A DNA stretch of 64,000 nucleotides, taken from contig JBFWUF010000024.1 of NCBI GenBank assembly GCA_050247435.1, positions 1 to 64,000 of the forward strand. Direction: 5' to 3'. The stretch is from JAJVID01 sp050247435. Lineage in GTDB: Bacteria > Acidobacteriota > Blastocatellia > RBC074. The notes beneath the pieces are model-generated. The model had not been told where the DNA came from. It did not search any database and saw only the letters and a list, made by a program, of their open reading frames with translations. The position numbers and the translations under genes were made by a program. Each line of letters starts with the position of its first letter. Within the stretch, counting starts at the first letter, position 1. Positions 31,735-39,882 of this stretch are shown here, piece after piece.

Positions 31735-31804
31735 CATCCACGAAGCTACACGAAGAATCACGAAGGTGTAAGTCTTCCTCTCTTTCTTTGTGGCTTCGTG
31801 GATG
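31735..31804. repeat. Inverted repeat with CACGAAG units
   Basis: CATCCACGAAGC (31735-31746) is complementary to GCTTCGTGGATG (31793-31804). The left arm continues with degenerate ACACGAAGAATCACGAAGG repeats. It resembles the CACGAATGAACACGAAT elements at 20068 and 51077. It sits between two PLP enzyme genes. Confidence 0.65.
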
Positions 31805-31829
31805 GTTTCTTGAGGAGGCAAGCTCAACA

Positions 31830-33005
31830 ATGAAAACAGCTACGCAATGCGTACATTTTGATTCGACCGATGATCCGCACTGTTCGATCTCCCCGCCGAT
31901 CTATCAAACCGCTACTTTTCGCCAGCCCTCCGCCGATGAGTTCGGCGAATACGATTACACGCGCAGCGGGAACCCGACGCGCAATCTTGTCGAGCGGCAG
32001 ATCGCCAGACTCGAAGGCGCCGAATACGCCTGCGCGTTCGCCAGCGGGATGGCCGCGATCACCGCGCTGACTCGCTTCGTCAGTGTCGGCGATGAGATTT
32101 TGGCGGGCGACGACCTTTACGGCGGCACCGTGCGGCTGCTCGATCAGATTCTGCCCCGGCAGGGAATCAGCGTGCGTTACGTTGACGTGACGGATATTGA
32201 CGCCGTGCGCGCAGCCTTGAACCCGCGCGTCAAGCTGATCCTGATCGAAACCCCGTCGAATCCGACGATGCGCATCGCGGACATTCGCGCTCTGGCGCAG
32301 GTGTCGCGCATCGCCGGAGCGCTGCTCGCCGTTGACAACTCGATGCTCTCGCCATGCTTCCAGAAACCGCTCAAACTCGGCGCGGATGTCGTCGTTCATT
32401 CGGCCACGAAATTTCTCTGCGGCCACAGCGACGTGACCGGAGGCGCGTTGGTCGTGAACGATTACGACCTCTATCGCCAGATAGCATTTCATCAAAACGC
32501 CGAAGGCGCGGGCCTGAGTCCATTCGATTCCTGGTTGCTGCTTCGCGGAATGAAGACGCTGTCGTTGCGAGTCGAACGTCAGAACGACTCGGCGCGCAAA
32601 GTCGCCGAGTTTCTCTTGCGGCATCCGGCGGTTGATCGAGTTTACTATCCCGGCCTGGCCGATCATCCCGGCCACGAAATTCATCGCAGCCAGTCCAAAG
32701 GCGACGGCGCGGTCATCAGCTTCACAACTGGCGACGCGGAGGTTTCGCGTCAGGTGGCCGAGGCCACGCAGCTTTTCGACATCGCGGTCAGTTTCGGCTC
32801 GGTCGGTTCGACCATCAGCCTGCCTTGCCGCATGTCGCACGCCAGCATCCCGCAGGCGTTGCGAGATAAGCTGGCGCCTCCGCAAGACCTGGTTCGCATT
32901 TCGGTCGGCATCGAAGACGTTGAGGATTTGATCGAAGACTTGTCGCAGGCGTTCGCATTGGCCGTGCGGCGCGAAGAAGCGGTTTCGGCAGTGTGCGTGG
33001 CTTAA
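31830..33005 (+). CDS. Trans-sulfuration PLP enzyme (cystathionine beta-lyase type)
   Basis: Start at ATG 31830, with GAGGAGG about 11 bases upstream; the frame is open back to 31788. The 391-residue protein is a paralogue of the preceding enzyme. It has YDYTRSGNPTRNLVERQIAR, YGGTVRLLDQILPR, LIETPSNPTMRIADI, VVDNSM-like AVDNSMLSPCFQKPLKLGAD, and Lys194 in HSATKFLCGHSDVTGG. Overall it looks closest to cystathionine beta-lyases, which give homocysteine, but gamma-lyase or synthase activity cannot be excluded. Together with the upstream enzyme it would complete trans-sulfuration to homocysteine. It is probably under the same SAM-II switch. Confidence 0.85.
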   Translation: MKTATQCVHFDSTDDPHCSISPPIYQTATFRQPSADEFGEYDYTRSGNPTRNLVERQIARLEGAEYACAFASGMAAITALTRFVSVGDEILAGDDLYGGTVRLLDQILPRQGISVRYVDVTDIDAVRAALNPRVKLILIETPSNPTMRIADIRALAQVSRIAGALLAVDNSMLSPCFQKPLKLGADVVVHSATKFLCGHSDVTGGALVVNDYDLYRQIAFHQNAEGAGLSPFDSWLLLRGMKTLSLRVERQNDSARKVAEFLLRHPAVDRVYYPGLADHPGHEIHRSQSKGDGAVISFTTGDAEVSRQVAEATQLFDIAVSFGSVGSTISLPCRMSHASIPQALRDKLAPPQDLVRISVGIEDVEDLIEDLSQAFALAVRREEAVSAVCVA

Positions 33006-33013
33006 ACAAAAGC

Positions 33014-33087
33014 AACCACGGGGAACGGGGGAGCACGGGGAAGACCAAAAAGATAAGCTTCCCCGTGCTCCCCCATTCCCCGTGGTT
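33014..33087. terminator. Long inverted repeat between convergent genes
   Basis: Arms of 30 bases at 33014-33043 and 33058-33087 pair with one mismatch (AACCACGGGGAACGGGGGAG...). The loop is 14 bases of mostly A. It lies between the PLP enzyme (+) and GNAT (-) genes and fits a bidirectional terminator, although its length suggests an extragenic repeat element. Confidence 0.7.
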
Positions 33088-33088
33088 G

Positions 33089-33940
33089 TTATGCTTTCGG
33101 GCGATTTAATTCCCACTTGATGCGGGTGTACGCAATGCGGAATCCCTGCCGTTCGGCGTTGCGTTGCGAGGCGCTGCCCGGAGCCGCGCACATCATCGCC
33201 AGATCGCACCCGGCTTCGGCGGCGTAACGCAAACGGCTTTCGAGCACGGCCAGTTGCGCGCCCTGCTTGCGGCCTTCTGGGATCGTGCTCGCGCCGGCCA
33301 GCAGCGCCACCCCGTCGTGGATTAACAGCGAGCCAGTGGCGATTGGCCGCCCATCCAGTTCCGCAAAAAATGAAAGCCCGGCTGGCCTCTTCGCGGTGAT
33401 GTAAGACAGTTCCAGTATCAGATCGGAAAACTCAGTTTCACCACTCCACCCTTTGGCCGCCGTCCGCGCCCACAAGTCCTCTTCGCCTTCACGCATCAAC
33501 CGCGCCTGAACCTTTTCGTTGCGTGGCGACGCGAGCTGGACGCCTCGTCCGATTGGGCGAAACATCACGCTGGTCAATTCAATCGGTTGATAGCCTCGCT
33601 CGTTCAGCAAAGCCAGCAACGAAGCGTCGGCAATCGGGCTGACTTCGTGATGGACGTGCGCGCCGCGCTGATGAAAAAACTCTTCAAGCTTCTCCATCTC
33701 GGCAGACGTGACCGGATCGAACACGCCGAGTCCAAATGTTTGCGTCAGCGGCGAACCCACTCCGTCGAACATCGCGTAAGCGCCCGCGACTTCAATCCAC
33801 TGCGCGCCGCTTTCGGGAAAGATGCCGGCTCTGGCTTCGACGAAGTCGGCGTTGCCGCGCCCCTCGGCGCGTTCGAGGCGGCGGGAGAGTGAAAGGTCGG
33901 AAAAGGGAATTGGTTGTTCAGTTGTGATCATCATATCCAA
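33089..33940 (-). CDS. GNAT-family N-acetyltransferase
   Basis: The 283-residue protein has a C-terminal GNAT domain: FFAELDGRPIATGSLLIHDG (beta strands), ALLAGASTIPEGRKQGAQLA (acetyl-CoA-binding turn in place of RGxGxG/A), and SRLRYAAEAGCDLAMMCAAP with SASQRNAERQGFRIAYTRIK at the end. The N-terminal ~130 residues look like a second, degenerate acetyltransferase half. This bipartite layout is common in GNAT proteins of unknown substrate. The frame opens with several methionines, so the exact start is uncertain. It is separated from the PLP enzyme genes by a shared terminator. Confidence 0.8.
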   Translation of the reverse strand: MDMMITTEQPIPFSDLSLSRRLERAEGRGNADFVEARAGIFPESGAQWIEVAGAYAMFDGVGSPLTQTFGLGVFDPVTSAEMEKLEEFFHQRGAHVHHEVSPIADASLLALLNERGYQPIELTSVMFRPIGRGVQLASPRNEKVQARLMREGEEDLWARTAAKGWSGETEFSDLILELSYITAKRPAGLSFFAELDGRPIATGSLLIHDGVALLAGASTIPEGRKQGAQLAVLESRLRYAAEAGCDLAMMCAAPGSASQRNAERQGFRIAYTRIKWELNRPKA

Positions 33941-34001
33941 TGCTAAGGCTCACTGGTTTAGCGCGATGAAATGTGAAGCCCTGCTGTGTCGGCTCTAGAA
34001 T

Positions 34002-34280
34002 CTACCTGCCGAGTACACGGTAATGCTGCATGAGGTTTGACTTTGATTTGCGGTGCTTGCCAGAACTTCGTAGCCCAGTGAGTTCAAGCACGTACCACCC
34101 AATCGCATTATTCACTTTCCATTTATCACCAACTTCTTTCGCCAGAAGCTCATACTTATTGAGCCAAGTTGGGTTCGATTGGATCGCCAAGCAAATTTCA
34201 TCTGTAATGTCTTCAGAGTATGGTTCCTCGAAGGTCGCTATTATCTCGGCGACTAAATCGAACCAGACAAGATTGGCACA
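34002..34280 (-). pseudogene. 5'-truncated hypothetical gene
   Basis: The minus-strand frame ending at 34002 stays coherent upstream to about 34280, reading VWFDLVAEIIATFEEPYSED, ITDEICLAIQSNPTWLNKYE, LLAKEVGDKWKVNNAIGWYV and ending in a basic tail. There is no ATG or GTG in this stretch; only a TTG at 34190 within it. The frame runs directly into the hairpin cluster at 34291-34445. I infer that the 5' end was lost or displaced by those repeats. The protein family is not recognised. Confidence 0.5.
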
Positions 34281-34290
34281 GTCCCTTTTC

Positions 34291-34445
34291 CCCAGCCCAG
34301 CGATTCATCGCTGGGAAAAGAGCGAATAATTTTTTCCAGCCCGATTCATCGGGCTTTGCCGCTGCTTCAGCTAAAGCTGTTTGCAAGCCCGATGAATCGG
34401 GCTGGAGCATAATTTGCGATCCGTTCCCCAGCCGTGAACGGCTGG
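34291..34445. repeat. Cluster of short hairpins (AGCCCGATTCATCGGGCT type)
   Basis: Five hairpins lie within 155 bases: CCCAGCGATTCATCGCTGGG (34296-34315), AGCCCGATTCATCGGGCT (34338-34355), CAGCTAAAGCTG (34368-34379), the inverted copy AGCCCGATGAATCGGGCTGG (34386-34405) and CAGCCGTGAACGGCTG (34429-34444). The layout resembles a REP/BIME-type composite of extragenic palindromes. Spacers are not uniform and there are no conserved direct repeats, so it is not CRISPR. Confidence 0.75.
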
Positions 34446-34569
34446 GCTATGGAAAAGCGTCCCAATGTTTTCTGTTCTGATTTAGCTCTTTGACCCCCTC
34501 CGTCTTAAGTACTTTTGCCATATGTCTTTCCTTACGATTGATTGCTTGCCTGCGGCAGTGTGACAGATG

Positions 34570-34917
34570 CTACAACGGTATATGCACAACCTGATTCTCG
34601 TATTCGCTCTGATCAGAGCACTCGATGATCGTCAGCAGTTCTTCAATCGCCTGCCCGATGGGAAGCGCCTCTGGCACGATGATCACTCCGGACATTGGCA
34701 GGCTTGCGCTAACACGTTCGTAAGCATACTTCGGAATGGTGCTGATGTCGTGAGTGACGAGAACGCGGTTCGCGGAGGCCGCCCATTCGAGCAGCGAAGG
34801 ATCTTTGACTCCTCTGAACTCTGTCCTTTGCGTGACGACATAATCAAGGTTTGGCGCGCGCAATCTCAAGCCGCGCAGAATGTCGTGATTGAAATTTTCG
34901 TCCAGCAGCAGGCGCAT
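34570..34917 (-). CDS. DUF5615-type PIN-like toxin
   Basis: The 115-residue protein starts MRLLLDENFNHDILRGLRLR, with the early Asp of PIN-like nucleases. It continues through GVKDPSLLEWAASANRVLVT and HDISTIPKYAYERV, where THD is the second acidic site. This matches DUF5615 (Mut7-C-like) proteins, which are probable RNases. It lies 24 bases after a DUF433 gene, the usual partner. The pair is a VapBC-like toxin-antitoxin module. Toxicity is inferred from family. Confidence 0.85.
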   Translation of the reverse strand: MRLLLDENFNHDILRGLRLRAPNLDYVVTQRTEFRGVKDPSLLEWAASANRVLVTHDISTIPKYAYERVSASLPMSGVIIVPEALPIGQAIEELLTIIECSDQSEYENQVVHIPL

Positions 34918-34941
34918 CTACAAAGCGTGTTATTGACTGAC

Positions 34942-35283
34942 TCAGGCTGTTCTTGCCAGTTGCGCGCGCCGCGCAAGAATTCGCTCGCGCAGAGCCTTCG
35001 TATCAAAATGTTGCTCGATAAATCGCTTGCCCTCCTCGACGGCTTCATCCCGCTGGCGCAGGTATTCCTCGACGGCTTCAATGTTTTCGAGGTAGTAGAA
35101 GATCGCGCCGTAGATTTCCGGCAGCGTGAGCGAGGGAAAGCTGTCCTGAATGCGCTCGGCGGTCGCGCCGAGTTTGAATTGACGCAGGATTGAATCAATC
35201 GTCACGCGCGAGTCGGTGATGCGGATCGAGCCGTCTTCCCACTGAGTCAAGGGGACGTTTAATGTGGTCTCAAGCTTAATCAT
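34942..35283 (-). CDS. DUF433 antitoxin
   Basis: From ATG 35283 the product has 113 residues; a GTG six codons earlier is possible. The DUF433 helix-turn-helix reads GSIRITDSRVTIDSILRQFK, LGATAERIQDSFPSLTLPEI and YGAIFYYLENIEAVEEYLRQ. The C-terminal helix (FIEQHFDTKALRERILARRA) probably wraps the DUF5615 partner encoded next. TATAAT lies only about 12 bases before this ATG on the minus strand, so the transcript may be almost leaderless. DUF433 proteins usually repress their own operon. Confidence 0.85.
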   Translation of the reverse strand: MIKLETTLNVPLTQWEDGSIRITDSRVTIDSILRQFKLGATAERIQDSFPSLTLPEIYGAIFYYLENIEAVEEYLRQRDEAVEEGKRFIEQHFDTKALRERILARRAQLARTA

Positions 35284-35326
35284 AGCGGCCTGATTATACA
35301 CTTTCGATTGGATTCAATGCAGGCAT

Positions 35327-36259
35327 CTATAAACCCAGCCTATCCATCTTCGCCTTCTCGTACTCGCTATCTTCGCCGGGGTAGCGCAGGTCGCGGTCGA
35401 ATTTCCCGGACTCTTTGGCCAGCGCCCAGATGATGCTCTCGCCTGCGGGCAGTATTTTCGGCTCGTCGTTGAAGACCGGGTCGGTGAAGGCATCAGCCGC
35501 GTCAATCAGCTTCCAGCCTTTGCGCTCGAACATCGCCAGCAGGTCGCCGAGGAAGAGTTTGTTGAGCAGGTTGTGATGGACGAGCAGCGTGTGTTTGACG
35601 CTGCGGCCAAGCGCGCGCCGCGACAGGTCGTCGTAATAGACCGCGCGCTCCCAGATGTGGTCGAGGTAAAACTTGCGGAAGCCGTTCAGGTCGGCCTTCG
35701 GGGTTTGCTTCAATCGCTCGCGCAGCCGTTGATCAACGTACCAGTCGGATGCGTCAATCGTGACAGAGCCTATTTTGTAGCCACGCTCTTTCAACAACGC
35801 GCGCAGCTTGTCGCGCCGCTCGACTGTGTCGCCCTCTTTGAGCATCGGGAAGCGAAAGAGCTTGGTGAAGCGCGGATAGTTTTTGATCAACTCCTCGCAC
35901 CGCAAAATGTCAGCCTCGAACTCCTCGACCGAGCGTTTGTGATAGTACCAATGCGAGTAGGTGTGGTTGGCGATGATGTGGCCAGCGTCGTTCCAGGCTT
36001 GCAGGACGCGCTTGCCAATCTCGCTGTTTACCGCTTGGCCTGAGACGAACGCAGCGGCTTTCAGGTTCGAGCGCGAACGCAGCGCGGCCAGGATCGCGCG
36101 GCTATTCTCCAACTTCTCCGCGTCCGTTTCTCCGAAGAGATTGAAGTCATCCATCGTGATGGCGACTTGCGGTTTGTCGGCTGAGACGCCGGGAACATCG
36201 CCCAGCGCGAGTATGGCCGCGCTTGCGCCCAGGAGTTTCGTGAATTGTCTTCTTTGCAT
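35327..36259 (-). CDS. Exported polysaccharide deacetylase (NodB-like)
   Basis: The 310-residue protein begins MQRRQFTKLLGASAAILALG, a Tat-type signal (RRQF). The NodB domain has the catalytic ITMDDF (motif 1), NHTYSHWYYHKRSVEEFEAD with the metal-binding HxxxH, and LFRFPMLKEGDTVERRD (motif 3). HHNLLNKLF near residue 230 supplies the late histidine motif. It would remove acetyl or similar groups from cell-wall or extracellular sugars, outside the inner membrane. It is divergent from the cytochrome gene at 36444. Confidence 0.88.
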   Translation of the reverse strand: MQRRQFTKLLGASAAILALGDVPGVSADKPQVAITMDDFNLFGETDAEKLENSRAILAALRSRSNLKAAAFVSGQAVNSEIGKRVLQAWNDAGHIIANHTYSHWYYHKRSVEEFEADILRCEELIKNYPRFTKLFRFPMLKEGDTVERRDKLRALLKERGYKIGSVTIDASDWYVDQRLRERLKQTPKADLNGFRKFYLDHIWERAVYYDDLSRRALGRSVKHTLLVHHNLLNKLFLGDLLAMFERKGWKLIDAADAFTDPVFNDEPKILPAGESIIWALAKESGKFDRDLRYPGEDSEYEKAKMDRLGL

Positions 36260-36443
36260 CGTGTGGCTCCGTTTGTTCTCAGATTATCCGGTGCGAGCGG
36301 CGAAACTACAGCGCCAGTAAAATCTTGTCAAAGTCAGTAGTGAGCTTGAGCGCGTATGCTGTATGATGTGCGCCCATTCGAGAAGGGCGCGAACTGTGAT
36401 AATCACGCCGCCGCCCTCACACACTTACCGGAGGAATAGATTT

Positions 36444-37592
36444 ATGTCTCAAGCTAGGATTAAGCGCGGAGTGACTGCGCTTGCGTTCGGATTGGCGCTG
36501 GCTTTTTCATGCGCCGAATTTGTGTCGCCGCAACGCGCCATCGCATCGCCCACCGCGTCATCGGATGAACAGGAAGCTAACGCTCAAGCCGCCGAGCAGA
36601 CGATGGAGCAGAAGTACAAAAACATTCAGGTGTTGAAAGGGCTGCCCGCGTCGCAAATGCGCCCGATGATGAATTACATCAGCGGCGCGCTGGGCGTGAA
36701 CTGCGCTTTCTGCCACGTCAGAACCGGCGACCAGATGGAGTTCGATAAGGACGACAACAACCACAAGAAGATCGCGCGCCGGATGATCCAGATGACGATG
36801 GACATCAACAAGAATTCGTTTCAGGGCAGGATGCAGGTCACCTGCTACACCTGCCATCGTGGAGACGAGCATACGGTCGGAGTTCCGCCGCTGCCGCGCG
36901 TAATGCCGGTCGAGGAGCCGCGCTCGAATGAACCGCGGCCAACGCCTCAACAGATTCTGGCGAAATACACCGAGGCAATCGGGGGCAAAGAAGCGGTCGA
37001 GAAGATCAAGACGCGCGCGATCAAAGGCGTCAGCGTCGCGGCCAACGGCCGGAGCTTCCCGCTCGAAATCCTCTTCGCGGCGCCGGACAAATACAGCTTG
37101 AGCGTCTCTCTGCCGCAGGGCGCGACGACGCAGAAGATGAACGGGGCGGCGGGTTGGATCAAGAACTCGCGTGAAGATCGCGCGATGGATGATGTGGATA
37201 TCTTGCGGGCCAAGTCGCTGGCCTGGAGCCTGGAGTTGTTACAACTCAAAGAGCCGTATCCGCAGATGGGTTTCGGCGGAACCGAAAAGATCAACGGGCG
37301 CGATGTTCAGATCGTGCGAATGGCTCTGCCCAACAAGCGGCGCGCGAATTTCTATTTCGACAAGGAGTCGGGGCTGCTGGTTCGCCGCCTTGTGAGCGCC
37401 GAAACGCCCATCGGCATTGATCCCGAACAGACCGATTACGAAGATTACCGCGAGGTTGACGGCGTCAAAGTTCCGCATACCATTCGCACTTCGTATCTCG
37501 ACAACGCCTACTCATCCACGCGCAAATTCACCGAGATTAAGCACAACGCGCAGGTGGATGAAGCGCAGTTCAAACTGCCCGGAGCGAAATAG
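36444..37592 (+). CDS. Exported dihaem cytochrome c (reaction-centre type) with C-terminal lipoprotein-like domain
   Basis: Start at ATG 36444, with GGAGG about 9 bases upstream; the frame runs back to 36363. The 382-residue protein has a signal peptide (TALAFGLALAFSCAEF). Two haem sites lie close together, CAFCH (87-91) and CYTCH (134-138), within a domain containing MRPMMNYISGALGVNCAFCH, the pattern of photosynthetic reaction-centre cytochrome c. The region from ~175 (ILAKYTEAIGGKEAVEKIKT) to the end resembles LolA/outer-membrane lipoprotein-sorting domains. This fusion is common in Acidobacteriota that are not phototrophs. A periplasmic redox role is likely; the partner is unknown. Confidence 0.85.
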   Translation: MSQARIKRGVTALAFGLALAFSCAEFVSPQRAIASPTASSDEQEANAQAAEQTMEQKYKNIQVLKGLPASQMRPMMNYISGALGVNCAFCHVRTGDQMEFDKDDNNHKKIARRMIQMTMDINKNSFQGRMQVTCYTCHRGDEHTVGVPPLPRVMPVEEPRSNEPRPTPQQILAKYTEAIGGKEAVEKIKTRAIKGVSVAANGRSFPLEILFAAPDKYSLSVSLPQGATTQKMNGAAGWIKNSREDRAMDDVDILRAKSLAWSLELLQLKEPYPQMGFGGTEKINGRDVQIVRMALPNKRRANFYFDKESGLLVRRLVSAETPIGIDPEQTDYEDYREVDGVKVPHTIRTSYLDNAYSSTRKFTEIKHNAQVDEAQFKLPGAK

Positions 37593-37737
37593 CCGGAGCG
37601 AAAAATCAGAAGGCTGTGATCCGTGGCTGGTGTAAAAACTTGTAAAAGGTGTGAACCATCGGCCACGCTCACGGCCTTTTTCTTTCAACTGGTCGTATTG
37701 TTTCCTTCGCAATTCAAAGTTGTAGAAGGAGCAAACC

Positions 37738-38643
37738 ATGAAGAAGATTTTTTCAGCAGCAGTCTTGATAGTCGCTTCGGCATTGATCGGCGTTTCGCAG
37801 GATAAAAAATTGCCGGAGGCGCTTCTGAAGATGGCCGACACTGAACGCGCGTTCGCAAAGCTGTCGGTCGAAAAGGGAGTGCGCGAGGCTTTCACCACGT
37901 TCTTCGCCGGCGATGGAGTCAATTTTCAGCCGCATCCGGTCAACATAAAAGAGGCGTTCGCCAAACAGCCTGCGCCCGCCAATCGCCCGCTGACGACATT
38001 GAACTGGGCGCCGATTTACGGTGATGTCGCGAGGTCGGGCGATCTGGGCTATTCGACCGGGCCTTTCACAATCGAAGATCGCAGCGGGCAGAACAGGCCA
38101 ACGGCTCACGGACTGTTCTTTTCAATTTGGAAGAAGCAGAGCAGCGGCGATTGGCGCGTAGTGGTTGATATGGGCGTGCGGTTGGAGAGCGCGTTCGCCC
38201 CGCTCGACGCGCCGCTTCAGTCCGCGCCGCAGTTGAAGGCGAAGCCAGTGGCCACGAACGTGAAGATCGAAGAGGAGCGCGCCGCGTTAGCCAAAACGGA
38301 TCAGGCATTATTCGACGTCGCCAAATCCGGCAAGACGCCGGAAGCCTGGCGGAAGTTTTTGAGCGATGACGCGAGAATCTACCGCCAGACGAAGGCGCCT
38401 GTCTTCGGCAAGCTCGCATTGCAGGATTGGATCGGGCAACAAGGCTCAATGCTCGACGGCAAAACTATCAAGGCTGATGTCTCGAACGCGGCTGATCTCG
38501 GCTACTGCTACGGCAGTTACGAATTGAAGCTGAGCGGCGGGAAGATCGAGAAAGGCTATTACACGCGCGTCTGGAAGCGTGACGCGAAAGGGAACTGGCG
38601 GATCGTTTTTGACGTGAATAACCCGCTGCCTGATCAAAAGTAA
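37738..38643 (+). CDS. Secreted protein with two NTF2-like (DUF4440-type) domains
   Basis: AAGGAG lies 7 bases before the ATG. The 301-residue protein has a short signal peptide (MKKIFSAAVLIVASALIGVS). Two SnoaL/DUF4440-like halves follow. The first (~25-150) contains DTERAFAKLSVEKGVREAFT and YSTGPFTIEDRS. The second (~190-300) contains ALFDVAKSGKTPEAWRKFLS, GYCYGSYELKL and YTRVWKRDAKGNWRIVFDVN. Such domains bind small ligands or have lost catalysis. The gene lies 12 bases before a serine hydrolase gene. Confidence 0.82.
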   Translation: MKKIFSAAVLIVASALIGVSQDKKLPEALLKMADTERAFAKLSVEKGVREAFTTFFAGDGVNFQPHPVNIKEAFAKQPAPANRPLTTLNWAPIYGDVARSGDLGYSTGPFTIEDRSGQNRPTAHGLFFSIWKKQSSGDWRVVVDMGVRLESAFAPLDAPLQSAPQLKAKPVATNVKIEEERAALAKTDQALFDVAKSGKTPEAWRKFLSDDARIYRQTKAPVFGKLALQDWIGQQGSMLDGKTIKADVSNAADLGYCYGSYELKLSGGKIEKGYYTRVWKRDAKGNWRIVFDVNNPLPDQK

Positions 38644-38655
38644 AAGAGAGGTTCA

Positions 38656-39882
38656 ATGATCAACAAAACTGTCTTCCGCTTGTGGATGCTTGCCGCGTTG
38701 GTTTGCGCGCTGGTTGCGTTTGACCGCGGCAATGGCCCAATCGCCGCGTCGCAAGCGGTCAATCAGCAAACAATCAGACCACAGGCAGGCAAGGTCAATT
38801 TCGGCGACCTACGCAGGCGCATTCAGGCGAAACTGATCGAGTTGCGCGACGACGGAGGCTTTCCAGGCGTGACTGTCGGAGTCGCCGCTCCCGATGGCCG
38901 CACGGTGGGAGTTTCGGTTGGATATGCTGACCTCGAAGCCAAACGCGCATTGAAGCCCGCTGATCGTATGCTGGCGGGCAGCATCGGCAAGACCTACGTT
39001 TCAGCCGTCACGCTGCAACTGGTCGAAGAAGGCAAACTCAGTCTCGACGACAAGATCGAGAAGTGGCTGGGCAAGGAGCCGTGGTTCGATCGCGTGCCGA
39101 ACGCGCGGCAAATCACGCTGCGAATGCTGATGAATCATAGCAGCGGAATCCCTGAGCACGTGCTCAACAAAGACTTCATCAAAACCTTGCGCGAACAGCC
39201 CGACAAGGTCTGGAAACCCGAAGAGCTTGTCGCGTTCATCCTCGACAGCAAGCCGCTGTTTGAAGCCGGCAAAGGCTGGTCATACGCCGACACCAACTAC
39301 ATCCTGGTTGGAATGATCTTCGAGCGCGTGTCGGGCGCGACGGTTTATGGCGAAGTCGCGCGGCGAATCCTGAAGCCGTTCAAGCTGCGGGAGACGGCGC
39401 CGTCAGACAGCCGCGTGATTGCCGGATTGATCACAGGCTATGTCGCGCCCAACAGCCCGTTCGGCATCGAAGGCCGCACGATCATTGATGGCAAGTTCGT
39501 GGTCAACCCGCAGATGGAGTGGTGCGGCGGCGGATTCGCTTCGACGTCTGAAGACCTGACGAAATGGGTGAAGGTTTTGTACGAAGGCAGAGTTCTGAGG
39601 CAGGCGACAGTGGAACAACTGCTTGACGCCGTGCCAGCGAAGACCGGCAGAGGCGACAAGTACGGCCTGGGCGTGCAGGTGCGGCAGACCGAATGGGGCG
39701 TGACTTACGGCCACGGCGGCTGGTTTCCAGGCTACCTGTCGGAAGTGGAATATTTCCCGAAACAGCGAATGGCAATCGCCGTTCAAATCAACACCGATAA
39801 TTTCCAGCAGTTGAAACGCAACACGCATCGTTACGTGCTGGAAATGGCGAAGGTCGTTTTTGGCGAGGCGAAAGTGGAGTGA
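38656..39882 (+). CDS. Secreted serine hydrolase, class C beta-lactamase family
   Basis: The 408-residue protein has a signal peptide (RLWMLAALVCALVAF). The SxxK nucleophile motif is Ser109-Ile-Gly-Lys112 in MLAGSIGKTYVS. The tyrosine motif is SYADTNYILVG, and HGG is in YGHGGWFPGYLS. This family includes class C beta-lactamases, esterases and D-aminopeptidases; context does not select one. AGAGAGG lies just before the ATG. The last 95 bases overlap the end of the convergent esterase gene. Confidence 0.88.
   Translation: MINKTVFRLWMLAALVCALVAFDRGNGPIAASQAVNQQTIRPQAGKVNFGDLRRRIQAKLIELRDDGGFPGVTVGVAAPDGRTVGVSVGYADLEAKRALKPADRMLAGSIGKTYVSAVTLQLVEEGKLSLDDKIEKWLGKEPWFDRVPNARQITLRMLMNHSSGIPEHVLNKDFIKTLREQPDKVWKPEELVAFILDSKPLFEAGKGWSYADTNYILVGMIFERVSGATVYGEVARRILKPFKLRETAPSDSRVIAGLITGYVAPNSPFGIEGRTIIDGKFVVNPQMEWCGGGFASTSEDLTKWVKVLYEGRVLRQATVEQLLDAVPAKTGRGDKYGLGVQVRQTEWGVTYGHGGWFPGYLSEVEYFPKQRMAIAVQINTDNFQQLKRNTHRYVLEMAKVVFGEAKVE

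Noticed and set aside
31824..33209. 461-codon minus-strand frame
   Set aside because: It is antisense to the PLP enzyme with its lysine motif and also crosses the terminator and the end of the GNAT gene.
34291..34445. Possible CRISPR-like repeats
   Set aside because: The repeats are self-complementary hairpins in both orientations with uneven spacing; no direct repeats with unique spacers and no cas genes.
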